A DNA stretch of 64,000 nt, from NCBI RefSeq assembly GCF_026547205.1, contig NZ_CP106877.1:2684501-2748500 (forward strand), in the 5' to 3' direction. The notes beneath the pieces were generated by a model. That model was not told the DNA's origin, did not search any database, and saw only the letters and a program-made list of their open reading frames with translations. This DNA comes from Fervidibacillus halotolerans (lineage in GTDB: Bacteria > Bacillota > Bacilli > Bacillales > Caldibacillaceae). Made by a program: the position numbers and the translations under genes. How positions within the stretch are numbered: the first letter of the stretch is position 1; each line of letters begins with the position of its first letter. Shown here one piece after another: positions 44,566 through 53,479 of this stretch.

Positions 44566-45510
44566 ATGATCGAAATTGAAAAGCCTAAAATAGAAACGGT
44601 TGAGATCAATGATGACGCCAAGTACGGGAAATTTGTTGTAGAACCGCTTGAGCGTGGATATGGAACTACATTGGGTAACTCCTTGCGTCGTATCCTGCTA
44701 TCCTCTCTCCCAGGTGCTGCTGTCACATCTATCCAGATAGATGGGGTACTACATGAGTTTTCAACTGTCGAAGGCGTTGTGGAGGATGTAACGACAATCA
44801 TCTTGAACTTAAAAAAGCTAGCGTTAAAGATTTATTCTGATGAAGTGAAGACGCTCGAAATTGATGTCCAAGGTGAGGGAGTTGTAAAAGCTGCCGATAT
44901 TACCCACGATAGCGATGTGGAAATATTAAATCCTGACTTGCATATTGCCGAATTGAGTAAAAACGGAAAATTACGTATGAGAATGACCGCACAAAGAGGA
45001 CGTGGCTATACGGTAGCGGATGAGAATAAAAAGGAAGACTTACCGATCGGTGTCATTCCCATTGACTCGATCTACACTCCTGTGTCCAGGGTTTCCTATT
45101 TTGTCGAAAATACACGTGTCGGCCAGTCGACAGATTTCGATAAATTAACTCTCGAAGTTTGGACAGATGGAAGCATCGGTCCAAAGGAAGCCGTTTCCTT
45201 AGGAGCAAAAATATTAATGGAACATTTAAATATTTTTGTGGACTTAACGGATGAGGCACAACAAGCTGAAATTATGGTTGAAAAAGAGGAAGATCAGAAG
45301 GAAAAAGTTCTGGAAATGGCGATTGAAGAATTAGATTTATCCGTTCGCTCCTATAATTGCTTGAAACGTGCAGGAATTAATACCGTTCAAGAGTTGACGA
45401 ATAAAACGGAAGAAGATATGATGAAAGTTCGCAACCTCGGGCGTAAATCATTAGAAGAAGTAAAATCCAAATTAAATGATTTAGGTCTTGCTTTAAGAAA
45501 AGATGACTAA
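44566..45510 (+). CDS. rpoA: RNA polymerase alpha subunit
   Basis: Scaffold for polymerase assembly; the C-terminal domain binds UP elements and activators. 314 residues. The N-terminal dimerisation domain holds [26 protein letters not shown]. The alpha-CTD (about 245-314) has [22 protein letters not shown] and [18 protein letters not shown] at 44566 after AAGGAGGG. Confidence 0.98.
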   Translation: MIEIEKPKIETVEINDDAKYGKFVVEPLERGYGTTLGNSLRRILLSSLPGAAVTSIQIDGVLHEFSTVEGVVEDVTTIILNLKKLALKIYSDEVKTLEIDVQGEGVVKAADITHDSDVEILNPDLHIAELSKNGKLRMRMTAQRGRGYTVADENKKEDLPIGVIPIDSIYTPVSRVSYFVENTRVGQSTDFDKLTLEVWTDGSIGPKEAVSLGAKILMEHLNIFVDLTDEAQQAEIMVEKEEDQKEKVLEMAIEELDLSVRSYNCLKRAGINTVQELTNKTEEDMMKVRNLGRKSLEEVKSKLNDLGLALRKDD

Positions 45511-45558
45511 TGACAAACCCAATCGTAAACAGATTACATCATAAAGGAGGGAATCGAT

Positions 45559-45936
45559 ATGGCATATAGAAAATTAGGCCGTACGAGTGATCACCGTAAA
45601 GCGATGTTACGTACCCTTGCCACGGATTTGATTATTAACGAGCGCATCGAAACGACGGAAGCCCGCGCGAAAGAATTGCGTTCGGTTGTCGATAAATTAA
45701 TTACCCTTGGTAAACGCGGAGACTTACATGCACGTCGACAAGCAGCTTCTTTTGTTCGTAAGGAAATTGCTGATTCTGAAACGAAAAAAGATGCTTTGCA
45801 AAAACTATTTACTGACATTGCACCACGTTATCAATCTCGTCAAGGCGGTTACACTCGAATCTACAAAGTAGGACCGCGCCGTGGAGATGGTGCACCGATG
45901 GCGATTATTGAATTAGTCGAAGCGGATAGTGAATAA
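45559..45936 (+). CDS. rplQ: Ribosomal protein L17
   Basis: 50S tunnel-exit protein. 125 residues; [25 protein letters not shown] at the start, slightly longer than the about 120 residues of B. subtilis. Ends the alpha operon before a terminator. Confidence 0.98.
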   Translation: MAYRKLGRTSDHRKAMLRTLATDLIINERIETTEARAKELRSVVDKLITLGKRGDLHARRQAASFVRKEIADSETKKDALQKLFTDIAPRYQSRQGGYTRIYKVGPRRGDGAPMAIIELVEADSE

Positions 45937-45972
45937 TCACAGGGACGCTTCGCAGGATGAATGGAAACAGTG

Positions 45973-46016
45973 AGGGCAGTACAGTACAACTACTGGTTTT
46001 TGCCCTTTTCTTTTAT
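45973..46016 (+). terminator. Terminator after rplQ
   Basis: AGGGCAGTA (45973-45981) pairs with the TACT...TTGCCCT arm (45991-46006), followed by TTTCTTTTA. Closes the ribosomal super-operon. Confidence 0.75.
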
Positions 46017-46037
46017 TAATGTTGTTCCAAATTATCT

Positions 46038-46190
46038 GTGAATTCTCCCGTCGTCACAAAAAAGCGAGTGTTACGATGAGGGAAAAAACCTCGTCTAGCT
46101 CTGGTGCCCTTTTCACATGTAATCGATCGATATAAAGTTGGACAGAAAGTATTGAATGACTGCATGGGAAAAGGGTGCAGGCTTTTTTAT
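46038..46190 (+). promoter_or_regulatory. Structured leader with terminator upstream of ecfA1
   Basis: An untranslated stretch with two hairpins. The first is ACGATGAGG/CCTCGT around GAAAAAA (about 46073-46096). The second is a long-range stem with GTGCCCTTTTCACATG (about 46107-46122) paired to CATGGGAAAAGGGTGC (about 46163-46178), then AGGCTTTTTTATT. This is terminator architecture in front of a vitamin-transporter module, so it may be an attenuator or riboswitch. I recognise no known class and see no clear promoter upstream. Confidence 0.5.
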
Positions 46191-46260
46191 TATATAGAAG
46201 AAAAAATATCAATGAGTTTTTAGAAGAGATGAGCAAAGCAGAGGATTGAGGGTGAGAAAC

Positions 46261-47100
46261 ATGAAAAAGGAAATGATTCAATTTGACCGGGTGTTTTTTC
46301 GTTACGACGAAAATTCCCCTTATGCTTTAAAAGATGTAAGCTTTTCCGTTTATGAAGGAGAATGGCTAGCCATTGTTGGTCATAACGGATCTGGTAAATC
46401 AACGATTGCGAAATTAATGAATGGCCTTTTGTTTCCTGAAAAGGGTTCAATTCGGATTAAGGGTCTTCCTTTAACGGAAGAGACGATTTGGGACATCCGA
46501 GATATTGTTGGTATGGTATTTCAAAATCCCGATAATCAATTCGTCGGAACAACCGTTCAAGATGATGTGGCTTTTGGTTTAGAAAATCACGGAATACCGA
46601 GAGAAGAAATGATAAATCGCGTAATGGATTCATTGAAAAAAGTAAAAATGGAAGGGTTTCTCGATCAAGAGCCTCACCATCTGTCAGGAGGTCAAAAACA
46701 GAGAGTAGCGATTGCAGGGGTACTCGCATTACGAACAGATGTAATTATATTGGATGAAGCCACTTCCATGCTCGATCCAAGGGGGCGCACCGAAGTTTTG
46801 GAAACGGTCAGGGAAATAAAAAATAAAGAGAATGTCACGATTATTTCGATTACCCATGATTTAGAAGAAGCGGTAAAAGCGGATCGATTGATTGTTATGA
46901 ATGAAGGACAAGTATTTACGATTGGGACACCGGATGAAATTTTTTCTTTAGAAGACCAATTAATTCAACTAGGATTAGACATCCCCTTTACATTGAAGCT
47001 AGTAAAAATGTTAAAAAACTACGGTTGTGAAGTTCCTTCCGATATGTTACAAGAAGATGAGTTGGTGGATTATATATGGAAATTAGCACAAGAAATTTAG
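46261..47100 (+). CDS. ecfA1: ECF transporter ATPase A1
   Basis: One of two ATPases energising the energy-coupling factor that works with interchangeable vitamin or metal-binding S components. 279 residues. Walker A is GHNGSGKST, the Q-loop is MVFQNPDNQF, the signature LSGGQKQRVAIAG and Walker B VIILDEATSMLD. ATG at 46261, 7 nt after GAGGGTG; the TTG at 46246 precedes the SD. It overlaps ecfA2 by 25 bp. Confidence 0.96.
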   Translation: MKKEMIQFDRVFFRYDENSPYALKDVSFSVYEGEWLAIVGHNGSGKSTIAKLMNGLLFPEKGSIRIKGLPLTEETIWDIRDIVGMVFQNPDNQFVGTTVQDDVAFGLENHGIPREEMINRVMDSLKKVKMEGFLDQEPHHLSGGQKQRVAIAGVLALRTDVIILDEATSMLDPRGRTEVLETVREIKNKENVTIISITHDLEEAVKADRLIVMNEGQVFTIGTPDEIFSLEDQLIQLGLDIPFTLKLVKMLKNYGCEVPSDMLQEDELVDYIWKLAQEI

Positions 47101-47948
47101 AATTTAAATATCACGTAAACACTCCCTTTGAGCGGTTGGCACTATATGATATCAATGTGACCATTCCACCAAATAGTTATACTGCAATCATCGGTCATAC
47201 CGGTTCAGGGAAATCGACTTTATTGCAACATTTAAATGGACTATTGCAACCGACAGTAGGAGAGGTGCACATTGGGGATGTGACAATCAAAGCTGGAATA
47301 AAAGAAAAAAACCTCCGCCCAGTTCGTAAGAAGGTAGGCATTGTTTTTCAATTTCCCGAACATCAACTATTCGAAGAAACAGTCGAAAAAGATATTTGTT
47401 TTGGTCCGTTAAATTTCGGTACGCCTTTAGAAAAAGCAAGGAAAAAGGCAAAAAAGGCGGCACAGCAAGTTGGCTTGTCAGAAGATTTGATGGACAAGTC
47501 TCCCTTTGAACTATCGGGTGGTCAAATGCGTAGGGTAGCAATTGCCGGTGTTTTAGCGATGGAACCGGAAGTTCTTGTGCTGGATGAACCAACAGCTGGA
47601 CTCGATCCGAGAGGGCGAATGGAAATCATGGAGATGTTCGCTAATCTTCAAAGGGAGCAAAAAATCTCCGTTGTTCTTGTTACCCATAGCATGGAAGATG
47701 CTTCGAAATATGCCGATCATATTATTGTGATGCATAAAGGAACCGTATACAAAAAGGGCACCCCGAAGGATATTTTTTCATCACCAAAGGAACTGATTGA
47801 ACTAGGACTTGATGTACCTGAATCGATTCGCTTTCAATTGAAACTTGAAGAAAAATTACAACAGTCAATCGGTAAGGTTACCCTATCGATTGATGAATTA
47901 GCTCGACAAATTTCCGTATATTTGAAACGGGGGTCAACAAGCCAATGA
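47076..47948 (+). CDS. ecfA2: ECF transporter ATPase A2
   Basis: Second ECF ATPase, forming a heterodimer with EcfA1. 290 residues. Walker A is GHTGSGKST, the Q-loop VFQFPEHQLFEETV, the signature LSGGQMRRVAIAG and Walker B VLVLDEPTAGLD. The ATG overlaps ecfA1 and the stop overlaps the ecfT start (ATGATG/TGA), showing tight coupling. Confidence 0.96.
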   Translation: MEISTRNLEFKYHVNTPFERLALYDINVTIPPNSYTAIIGHTGSGKSTLLQHLNGLLQPTVGEVHIGDVTIKAGIKEKNLRPVRKKVGIVFQFPEHQLFEETVEKDICFGPLNFGTPLEKARKKAKKAAQQVGLSEDLMDKSPFELSGGQMRRVAIAGVLAMEPEVLVLDEPTAGLDPRGRMEIMEMFANLQREQKISVVLVTHSMEDASKYADHIIVMHKGTVYKKGTPKDIFSSPKELIELGLDVPESIRFQLKLEEKLQQSIGKVTLSIDELARQISVYLKRGSTSQ

Positions 47949-48742
47949 TGGAAAAAATGATATTCGGTCGATACATACCGGTAAATTCGTTGTTACACAA
48001 ACTGGATCCCCGTTCAAAATTATGTGCAATTTTGATCTTTATTTTTATTATTTTTATCGCCAATAATGCTATTACTTACGGAATACTAGCTATTTTCACT
48101 TTTCTCGCCTTGTATTCATCGAATATACCAATAAAATTTTTATTCAATGGGTTAAAATTTATTTTTTACTTAATCGTCTTTACTTTCCTATTGCATATTT
48201 TGTTCACGCGAGAAGGGGACGTTTTAGTAGACTTTGGATGGTTGAAAATTTATGAACGTGGACTGACTCAAGGAATCTTTATCTCTTTACGTTTTCTTTT
48301 TCTCATCCTCATTACGTCCCTTTTGACATTGACGACAACGCCGATTGAAATTACGGATGGGATGGAAAGCTTGATGAAGCCCCTTAGGAAAATCCATTTT
48401 CCCGTCCATGAATTAGCATTAATGATGTCCATTGCTTTACGTTTTATCCCGACGTTAATGGACGAAACAGATAAAATTATGAAAGCGCAAATGGCAAGAG
48501 GTGTTGATTTTTCCCACGGTTCTCTAAAAAGACGGGCACAGGCGATCGTTCCATTATTGATTCCGTTATTCATTAGTTCGTTCAAACGGGCGGAAGAACT
48601 CGCTGTTGCCATGGAAGCAAGAGGATATCGTGGAGGAGAAGGACGAACGAAATATCGGCAGCTGAATTGGAGGACAATGGATACGATCGTTATCCTTATT
48701 GTTCTATCCCTAGGGGGAATTTTATTTATCTTCCGCACGTAA
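47945..48742 (+). CDS. ecfT: ECF transporter transmembrane T component
   Basis: Membrane scaffold linking the ATPases to S components. 265 residues, several membrane helices (about 28-60, 65-90, 105-130, 240-262). The coupling-helix motifs MARG (KAQMARGVDF) and EARGYRG are present. No S component is in the window, so it must serve S components encoded elsewhere. Confidence 0.95.
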   Translation: MMEKMIFGRYIPVNSLLHKLDPRSKLCAILIFIFIIFIANNAITYGILAIFTFLALYSSNIPIKFLFNGLKFIFYLIVFTFLLHILFTREGDVLVDFGWLKIYERGLTQGIFISLRFLFLILITSLLTLTTTPIEITDGMESLMKPLRKIHFPVHELALMMSIALRFIPTLMDETDKIMKAQMARGVDFSHGSLKRRAQAIVPLLIPLFISSFKRAEELAVAMEARGYRGGEGRTKYRQLNWRTMDTIVILIVLSLGGILFIFRT

Positions 48743-48766
48743 AATTACATCACTTAGGTGAAAAAT

Positions 48767-49525
48767 ATGAAACGGATTAAATGTATAATCGCTTATGACG
48801 GGACGAACTTCCTCGGTTATCAAATTCAAAATCAGGGGCGTACTGTTCAAGGAGAATTGGAAAAGGTTTTAAAACGAATGCATAAAGGCGAAAGGATTCG
48901 TGTCTATGCATCGGGACGAACCGATACGCATGTCCATGCCCTTGGCCAAGTCATTCATTTTGATAGCCCATTGGATTTACGTGTGGAGAATTGGCAAAAG
49001 GCATTGAATGCTCAACTTCCAGCGGACATTTCCATTGTAGATGTCCAATTTGTACCCGATACATTTCACGCCCGATATTCCAGTATCGGTAAGGAATATC
49101 ATTACCGCGTTTTATTGAAAAAAGAAAGGGACCCGTTTTTACGAAATTATTCGTACCATTTCCCTTATGAGCTGAATATGAAAGCGATGAGGGAAGGAAT
49201 GAACTACTTTTTAGGAACCCATAATTTTACGAGTTTTTCATCTGCAAAATCGACAGTGGAAAATCGGGTGCGGACGATTGAACGATTTGAAGTGATTGAA
49301 AAGGCGGATGAATTAGTATTTCAAATTCGCGGCAACGGATTTTTATATAATATGGTACGAATTATCGTTGGAACGGTTCTCGAAGTCGGGATCGGGAAAC
49401 GGGCCCCATCGGAAATACCGACAATTTTAGATAAGAAGGATCGGAAGTTCGCGGGAAAAACTGTCCCAGGCTGTGGGCTCTACCTGTATCAAGTGTTTTA
49501 TAAGGAAGACATACAAAATTTTTGA
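48767..49525 (+). CDS. truA: tRNA pseudouridine synthase A
   Basis: Makes pseudouridine at positions 38-40 of tRNA anticodon arms. 252 residues. The catalytic aspartate is in ASGRTDTHVHALGQ; the common form is GRTDxGVHA, so the G is replaced by H here, while the Asp and His are kept. YHYRV and NGFLYNMVRIIVGTLxxVG-type blocks follow. ATG at 48767; the GTG at 48758 also reads in frame. Usual neighbour of ecfT in Bacillus. Confidence 0.95.
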   Translation: MKRIKCIIAYDGTNFLGYQIQNQGRTVQGELEKVLKRMHKGERIRVYASGRTDTHVHALGQVIHFDSPLDLRVENWQKALNAQLPADISIVDVQFVPDTFHARYSSIGKEYHYRVLLKKERDPFLRNYSYHFPYELNMKAMREGMNYFLGTHNFTSFSSAKSTVENRVRTIERFEVIEKADELVFQIRGNGFLYNMVRIIVGTVLEVGIGKRAPSEIPTILDKKDRKFAGKTVPGCGLYLYQVFYKEDIQNF

Positions 49526-49625
49526 TAAAAACATTTTCAATCTGACAAATTTTCTCTACCGTTATTCACTGATTATTTACGGGATTTGCTTTGGGTTTTT
49601 CTGAAAAACGATTAAACAAATTCCC

Positions 49626-49655
49626 TTGACATCTTAGGGTAAAAAAAGTTATTAT
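49626..49655 (+). promoter_or_regulatory. Promoter of rplM-rpsI
   Basis: TTGACA at 49626-49631, an 18-bp spacer and TATTAT at 49650-49655. Confidence 0.7.
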
Positions 49656-49659
49656 ATCA

Positions 49660-49750
49660 TTTGGTACATTGTTTTTTCCATGATAAGCCCCGGAAACTTA
49701 TTATGTTGAAAATAAACTTGTTTGGAAATCGTGATTGAAACAGGAGGGTA
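49660..49750 (+). promoter_or_regulatory. Candidate L13 leader
   Basis: About 90 nt untranslated leader between the promoter and the rplM start, where Bacillota carry the structured L13 autoregulatory leader. Segments such as GCCCCGGAAAC and GTTTGGAAATCGTGATTGAAAC may pair. Assigned by position only. Confidence 0.4.
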
Positions 49751-49756
49751 AATTTA

Positions 49757-50194
49757 ATGCGTACGACTTATATGGCTAAGCCGAACGAAATTGAACGGAA
49801 ATGGTATGTCGTAGATGCAACCGGCCAAACGCTTGGACGTCTTGCAAGTGAAGTTGCTGCGATTTTACGCGGTAAACATAAACCGATTTTTACACCCCAT
49901 GTGGATACTGGTGACCATGTCATCATTATTAACGCATCGAAAATTGAATTAACAGGTAAAAAATTGACGGATAAAATTTATTATCGCCACAGCCAACATC
50001 CGGGAGGTTTAAAGAAAAGAACCGCATTAGAAATGCGTACAAATTATCCGGAAAGAATGTTGGAACTGGCCATCCGTGGAATGCTTCCAAAGGGAACACT
50101 CGGTCGCCAAATGTTTAAGAAATTGCATGTATATGCGGGCAATGAGCATCCGCATCAAGCACAAAAACCTGAAAACTACGAGTTGCGCGGTTAA
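49757..50194 (+). CDS. rplM: Ribosomal protein L13
   Basis: Early-assembly 50S protein. 145 residues; [31 protein letters not shown] and the signature [32 protein letters not shown] at 49757 after CAGGAGGG. Paired with rpsI as in almost all bacteria. Confidence 0.98.
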   Translation: MRTTYMAKPNEIERKWYVVDATGQTLGRLASEVAAILRGKHKPIFTPHVDTGDHVIIINASKIELTGKKLTDKIYYRHSQHPGGLKKRTALEMRTNYPERMLELAIRGMLPKGTLGRQMFKKLHVYAGNEHPHQAQKPENYELRG

Positions 50195-50215
50195 TTATAG
50201 AGGAGGGAAATGATT

Positions 50216-50608
50216 TTGGCAAAGGTACAATATTACGGAACCGGACGTCGTAAAAGTTCTGTTGCTCGTGTTCGTTTAGTCCCCGGTGACGGAAAAATTA
50301 TCATTAATGATCGTGATATCGAAAGCTACATTCCTTTTGAAACGTTGCGTGTAGTTATAAAACAACCACTTGTTTTAACGGAAACGCTCGGTCGTTACGA
50401 TGTATTCATAAACGTTAAAGGTGGCGGTTTTACTGGTCAAGCAGGTGCGATTCGCCACGGTATTGCTCGAGCTTTATTACAAGCGGACCCAGAATACCGT
50501 CCAACGTTGAAACGTGCAGGATTTCTAACTCGCGATGCCCGCATGAAAGAGCGTAAAAAATACGGTCTTAAAGGCGCGCGTCGTGCACCACAGTTCTCAA
50601 AACGTTAA
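50216..50608 (+). CDS. rpsI: Ribosomal protein S9
   Basis: 30S head protein whose C-terminal SKR tail contacts P-site tRNA. 130 residues, [14 protein letters not shown] and [19 protein letters not shown]. The TTG at 50216 is preferred; the ATG at 50210 is only about 3 nt from AGGAGGG and would add two residues absent from the family. Confidence 0.97.
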   Translation: MAKVQYYGTGRRKSSVARVRLVPGDGKIIINDRDIESYIPFETLRVVIKQPLVLTETLGRYDVFINVKGGGFTGQAGAIRHGIARALLQADPEYRPTLKRAGFLTRDARMKERKKYGLKGARRAPQFSKR

Positions 50609-50634
50609 AAACCTTTATATATCAATGGTTTTTC

Positions 50635-50667
50635 AGCTCCCACTCCGGAATGGTTGGGAGCTTTTTA
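50635..50667 (+). terminator. Terminator after rpsI
   Basis: AGCTCCCA (50635-50642) pairs with TGGGAGCT (50655-50662), followed by TTTTT. It ends the housekeeping block; accessory DNA starts just beyond. Confidence 0.88.
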
Positions 50668-50711
50668 ACGTTCGCAAAAAGCTAGCACCCACAAAACACC
50701 CACAAACATTT

Positions 50712-50719
50712 GAAAAATC
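50712..50719 (+). repeat. Left 8-bp target-site duplication of the ISL3 element
   Basis: GAAAAATC, repeated exactly at 52104-52111. Confidence 0.88.
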
Positions 50720-52103
50720 GGCTCTATAATAAATGTTGGGGTTTTCACACAATTTTAGTGAAAAAAAACACACGCAACCCCGTCATTCTTTTATACTTGA
50801 ATTGTCTAAAAACAAGAAAAAGAATGGAGTTGCGTGTACTATGAATTTTAACATGAATATCCCCGGATTAAAAGATTGTCAGGTGATAAAAGTAGAAGAA
50901 CGTAAAGGGGAAATTCTCCTCTATGTGGAAATGGAACGAAAGCCACACCTTTGTCCTAACTGTGGACAGCTCATCGATAAAGTGCATGATTATCGATGGC
51001 AAAAAGTGCAACATTTAAAATGGTTTGAACGGATGACGTATATTTGGTATAAACGTCGTCGATATGCCTGTGCTTGCGGAAAACGCTTTTCCGAAAAGAA
51101 TCCGTTTGTCAAACGATATCAACGAACATCGATTGAATGGAATCAGGCTGTGTCCGTATGCGCTATTAAGGGAAAGACATTTAAGGAAGTCGGAGATGTT
51201 TATGGTACCTCCTCCACGACCATTATGAGGCGATTTGATCAAATTGCTCAAACAGAAATCAAGCAAGTAGAGTCATTACCTCGAGTGATTGCGATTGATG
51301 AATATAAAGGGGATACGAGGGAAGGAAAGTATCAACTCATCATTGCCGATGGGATCACCAAGCAACCCCTAGATATCCTACCGAACCGGAATAAAAAGAC
51401 GATAAAGGATTACCTTCAAAGGCATGGTCACCACGTTCAAGTGGTGATTATGGATATGAGTCCTTCTTTTAAGGCAGCCGTTCGTTCGGCCCTAGGAAAC
51501 CCCGTGATCGTGGCGGATCGTTTTCATTTTTGTCGTTATATTTATTGGGGGATCAATCGAGTTCGTAGGCGTATTCAGCAGCAGTTTCACGACTATGACC
51601 GCAAAAAGTGCAAAAGAAAACGGTACATATTTTATAAACCACAAAACACATTAACGGAAAACGATTAGTGGCATTTAAAACGCTATTTGAATATGTCAGA
51701 AGAACTAAAAAAACCTATGCACTCAAAGAACGTTATCAAGAATGGTTTAACCGAGCAAAAGAGATCGGTCAAGAAAAGATTAATGAGGTAAAAAAAGAGC
51801 TGGAAGCATTTTATCAAGTCGTAGAGGAATCCGAAATTCCAGAGATGAAACAAGCGATAGAAACATTTCGCAATTGGCAAGTAGAAATCCTAAATAGCTT
51901 TGTGTATGGTCATTCCAATGGCTTTTTGGAAGGAATCAATAATACGACAAAAGTCATTAAGCGAAACGGTTATGGATATAAAAACTTCAAGAGATTTCGA
52001 GCAAGAATCTTATTTAGACATCAGTATAAAGGAATAGGCCTACATTTAGGTTAGGATAGGGGTGGCCTGATTTCTTTACCACCCCAACATTTGACGGAGA
52101 ACC
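50720..52103 (+). mobile_element. ISL3-family insertion sequence, 1384 bp, transposase broken
   Basis: The terminal inverted repeats are GGCTCTATAATAAATGTTGG... at 50720 and, reading inward from 52103, GGTTCTCCGTCAAATGTTGG.... Both continue GGT, and the block AAATGTTGGGGT is identical. An exact 8-bp duplication GAAAAATC flanks the element, matching the ISL3 family. The 5' leader holds a long hairpin: ACACGCAAC (50770-50778) and CATTCTTTT pair with AAAAGAATG and GTTGCGTGT (50829-50837), covering the transposase SD. The clean duplication means insertion was not very old, yet the gene has two lesions. Confidence 0.93.
50841..52054 (+). pseudogene. ISL3 transposase, nonsense plus frameshift
   Basis: From ATG 50841 the protein begins MNFNMNIPGLKDCQVIKV. 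It has an N-terminal zinc ribbon (C38, C41, C77, C79), an HTH (GKTFKEVGDVYGTSSTTIMRR) and DDE residues D153 (VIAIDEYKG) and D205 (VIMDMSPSF). Translation stops at TAG 51666-51668 (LTEND*WHLKRYLNMSEELK). The family sequence continues in the same frame until an A7 run at 51707-51713, then shifts frame to KTYALKERYQEWF and on to the C-terminal FLEGINNTTKVIKRNGYG...HLG, which carries the catalytic Glu. Two independent lesions make it inactive. Confidence 0.92.
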
Positions 52104-52111
52104 GAAAAATC
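52104..52111 (+). repeat. Right 8-bp target-site duplication of the ISL3 element
   Basis: GAAAAATC, identical to 50712-50719. Confidence 0.88.
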
Positions 52112-52599
52112 ATCAAACGAATTGAAAAATGTAATACGGAAAAGAATTGTATTATTATGAGAGGCTTCATTTTATAAATTTTTTTTCACGCAAAACATGC
52201 TTAAAGATTGGCAATAACTACAAAAAAGTATTCAATACCATTTGAACTTCAATGAATAATTCTTCATTGTGCTGCTTTCTTCTCCATTTTTATTAGAATC
52301 CAAATATTTTTGTGTGATGTATTTAAAGAGACACGAAAATATTTTTAATCACATGCATACATTCTTCCCACTACCTCAGTGTAAAACAAAACTTAATTAC
52401 GATAGTAAAAAAGAAGCTCGCATTGGCATACATTTATCGCTACAAACTATTTGTTTGTTTGTAATATATAGAAAAATATAAAATTACGTCTCGTATAAAA
52501 TATATGATATGTTCTAAACCTTGTAAGTAGGAAAGGGCTGCTATTTTGAGTATTGTTTCTTATTTTATATTGTATATACTCGATAAAATAATTGTTGTT
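52112..52599. other. AT-rich non-coding stretch between ISL3 and the kinase gene
   Basis: Nearly 500 bp with no convincing gene. A short hairpin CAATGAA/TTCATTG lies near 52250-52270. A 70-codon ORF at 52269-52481 has no SD and no recognisable content, so I do not call it. It may be remnant flank of the island. Confidence 0.5.
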
Positions 52600-52608
52600 T
52601 GTTATAAT
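52600..52608 (+). promoter_or_regulatory. Extended -10 promoter of the kinase/HIRAN pair
   Basis: TGTTATAAT, that is TGn followed by TATAAT at 52603-52608, 29 bp before the first gene. No good -35 is visible; an extended -10 can work without one. Confidence 0.5.
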
Positions 52609-52636
52609 TTAATCAAAATAAATAAAGGGCGATTTC

Positions 52637-53479
52637 ATGTGTATTTTGGATGTTAGTTCCTGGAGAGAGGAGTTTAACAAACAAGCATCAGGAACCAGAG
52701 TAAAGTATTGGATTATTGATCCACAAACATCACATGAATATATGTTTAAAATACCGAGAGAAAATACCGGTGAAGCATGGGCTGAAAAAATTTCCTCTGA
52801 AATAGGCAAATTACTCGGACTGTCAATGGTGGATGTACACCTAGCAGTTAGAAAGAACATATATGGAATAATAGCAAAGAAATTTACGTCAGGAACAGAA
52901 GAATTCTATGAGGGTGGCGACCTCATTACATCGATTGTAGACGAATTTGATCGTTATAAGCTGGACTATTATAATTTTGAAAATATTTCAAAGGTCTTAA
53001 AGGAGTTTCAATTGGATAAAGAATTTGTTGCCATTCCCATTTTTGATGCTTTAATTGGAAATCAGGATAGACATTGTGATAATTGGGGAATAATAAGGAC
53101 AAAAACCGGTTATCGATTAGCTCCTATTTACGATAACGGTGCCTCATTAGGATTTCAATTAAAAGAAGAACGTATCAAACTCATGTTAAAAGACTCAAAT
53201 ATGTTTAAAGCATTTACGAATAGAAGCTATTCCTTGATAGGTATAGGGGGAAAAAAGAAACCTAAGCATATGGAATTACTTTCAGTGATACGAAAGAAAT
53301 ATCCGAAAGAAGTTGAAAAAGAAATGGATCGTTTGGTGCTTTTAGATAGAGACAATGTCATTCATCTTTTAAATACAATACCTTCATCAATTATGAGTGA
53401 TATTTATAAAGAATGGGTGGAAAAGCTTTTACTTTTTCGGAAAGAGTGGATTTTAACATGGAGAAATGGGAGTGAATAG
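52637..53479 (+). CDS. HipA/HipT-like serine-threonine kinase (toxin candidate)
   Basis: 280 residues, no signal peptide. The HipA C-terminal (CtkA-like) kinase fold is seen in order: a loop SGTRVKYWI (18-26) at the nucleotide-site position, K38 in YMFKIP, E55 in KISSEIGKLLG, the catalytic loop FDALIGNQDRHCDNWG (D144, H146, N149) and the metal-binding YDNGASLG (D166). It lacks the N-terminal subdomain of full HipA, as HipT does in the split HipBST systems. The neighbour downstream supplies a HipS-like domain. Likely target by family analogy is an aminoacyl-tRNA synthetase, but that is inference. The SD AAAGGGCG before ATG 52637 is weak. Stop TAG abuts the next ATG. Confidence 0.85.
   Translation: MCILDVSSWREEFNKQASGTRVKYWIIDPQTSHEYMFKIPRENTGEAWAEKISSEIGKLLGLSMVDVHLAVRKNIYGIIAKKFTSGTEEFYEGGDLITSIVDEFDRYKLDYYNFENISKVLKEFQLDKEFVAIPIFDALIGNQDRHCDNWGIIRTKTGYRLAPIYDNGASLGFQLKEERIKLMLKDSNMFKAFTNRSYSLIGIGGKKKPKHMELLSVIRKKYPKEVEKEMDRLVLLDRDNVIHLLNTIPSSIMSDIYKEWVEKLLLFRKEWILTWRNGSE

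Noticed and set aside
48268-48738. 156-codon minus-strand ORF over ecfT
   Set aside because: Antisense to a clear membrane protein gene; low-complexity basic translation, no family features.
51707-51713. Programmed frameshift in the ISL3 transposase A7 run
   Set aside because: A TAG stop 40 bases upstream would end translation before the ribosome reached the run.
52269-52481. 70-codon ORF in the gap after the ISL3 element
   Set aside because: No SD, no recognisable content, in AT-rich DNA where such ORFs arise by chance.
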